DNA from: Pyrinomonadaceae bacterium
Lineage (GTDB): Bacteria > Acidobacteriota > Blastocatellia > Pyrinomonadales > Pyrinomonadaceae
DNA length: 49,723 bases
Direction of reading: 5' to 3'
Assembly: GCA_030841085.1 (NCBI GenBank)
Contig: JAVEDP010000011.1
Coordinates: 1-49,723 of the forward strand
The translations under genes and the position numbers were made by a program. The first letter of the stretch is position 1. Each line of letters starts with the position of its first letter. This document shows, one piece after another, positions 49,178 to 49,723 of the stretch. The notes under the pieces are model-generated. The model searched no databases, was not told the origin of the DNA, and saw only the letters and a list, made by a program, of their open reading frames with translations.

Positions 49178-49699
49178 ATGGGAAAGCAAAAAGCCCATAT
49201 TCAATTTGTCCTGAATGGCGAGACGGCCGAAGTGGCATTCGCACCGCACAAGACTTTGCTTGAAGTTCTGCGCGAAGATCTTGGGTTGATGGGGACAAAG
49301 CATGGTTGTGAACTTGGCGAGTGTGGCACCTGCACCGTGCTGGTTAATGGCCGTTCGATTCTCTCCTGTCTGATGCTTGGACTGGATGCTGAAGGCCAGG
49401 ACGTTAAGAGCATCGAGGGCATGGCAAACGGCTCACAGCTTCATCCGCTGCAGGAAACGTTTGCGGATACAGGCGCGGCGCAATGTGGGTATTGTTCGCC
49501 CGGGTTTTTGCTGGTTGCCGAAGAGCTATTGAAGAAGAACCCAAACCCTAATCGCGAGACGATCAAAGAAGCGCTGTCGGGAAATCTGTGTCGCTGCACC
49601 GGCTATATAAAAATTTACGAAGCGGTTGAACTCGCCGCCGCACGCATGCGCGGCGAAGAGATGGAACTGCCGCGCGCGAGTGTCTATGGGCTGGAATAA
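49178..49699 (+). CDS. Molybdenum hydroxylase [2Fe-2S] small subunit (CoxS/XdhC-like)
   Basis: A 173-residue protein with both iron-sulfur domains of the small subunits of xanthine dehydrogenase/aldehyde oxidase-type enzymes. The plant-ferredoxin-like cluster is C44, C49, C52 in GCELGECGTC and the Cys in ILSC. The second, helical cluster domain has QCGYCSPG and NLCRCTGY. These subunits pass electrons from a molybdopterin large subunit to FAD. The other subunits should follow to the right of the window edge, which is 24 bases after the stop codon. GGGGAGG precedes the ATG. Substrate is not deducible. Confidence 0.95.
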   Translation: MGKQKAHIQFVLNGETAEVAFAPHKTLLEVLREDLGLMGTKHGCELGECGTCTVLVNGRSILSCLMLGLDAEGQDVKSIEGMANGSQLHPLQETFADTGAAQCGYCSPGFLLVAEELLKKNPNPNRETIKEALSGNLCRCTGYIKIYEAVELAAARMRGEEMELPRASVYGLE

Positions 49700-49723
49700 G
49701 ATTGGCCGCGGATTAACGCGGAT

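Overview
The window looks like chromosomal DNA of an Acidobacteriota bacterium, most likely class Blastocatellia. This placement is inferred from gene content (a VWFA-related secreted protein of the acidobacterial type, an SRPBCC/zinc-dehydrogenase cluster, a compact Crp-like regulator) and from intergenic spacers full of short repeats. No rRNA or other phylogenetic marker is present, so the class is an inference.

Region 1 (1-4.1 kb, minus strand) is a small bacterial microcompartment (BMC) operon. In transcription order it encodes a BMC-H hexamer shell protein, a CoA-acylating aldehyde dehydrogenase with a long C-terminal extension, an EutN/CcmL-type pentamer vertex protein, an ACT-domain protein with an encapsulation-peptide-like N-terminus, and a tail-anchored zinc-ribbon protein. 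No signature aldehyde-producing enzyme is visible, and the locus may continue beyond the left edge. Every spacer of this operon carries an inverted pair of 7-bp-period repeat arrays, with a different heptamer in each spacer.

Region 2 (4.6-11.4 kb) holds housekeeping genes: a RodZ-like helix-turn-helix membrane protein, guaB, a polytopic membrane protein, an M61 glycyl aminopeptidase-like protease with a PDZ domain, and an AlaX-type alanyl-tRNA editing protein.

Region 3 (11.7-29.45 kb) is a genomic island inserted in the 3' half of a tRNA-Ala(CGC) gene. An exact 45-bp copy of the tRNA 3' end lies at the far end, next to the tRNA's apparent original terminator. The island is almost entirely one insecticidal-type Tc toxin operon: a fused TcB-TcC protein with an unrecognised C-terminal effector, then a giant TcA. 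No integrase is visible.

Region 4 (29.6-36.5 kb) contains an NTF2/SnoaL-like protein, a Crp/Fnr-type regulator, a single-domain response regulator, an SRPBCC protein overlapping a zinc alcohol dehydrogenase, a small conserved protein, a decayed SDR pseudogene, a secreted hypothetical protein and a VOC protein.

Region 5 (36.8-49.7 kb) contains a secreted protein with a LecA-like domain, a VWFA-related protein, an HI0933-type flavoprotein, an M29-like lipoprotein, a Schlafen/AlbA-type ATP-binding protein, a large permease, folK, panB and panC (folate and pantothenate synthesis), a RelB/ParE-type toxin-antitoxin pair and a molybdenum-hydroxylase [2Fe-2S] subunit. Spacers here again carry heptamer arrays and several palindromic elements.
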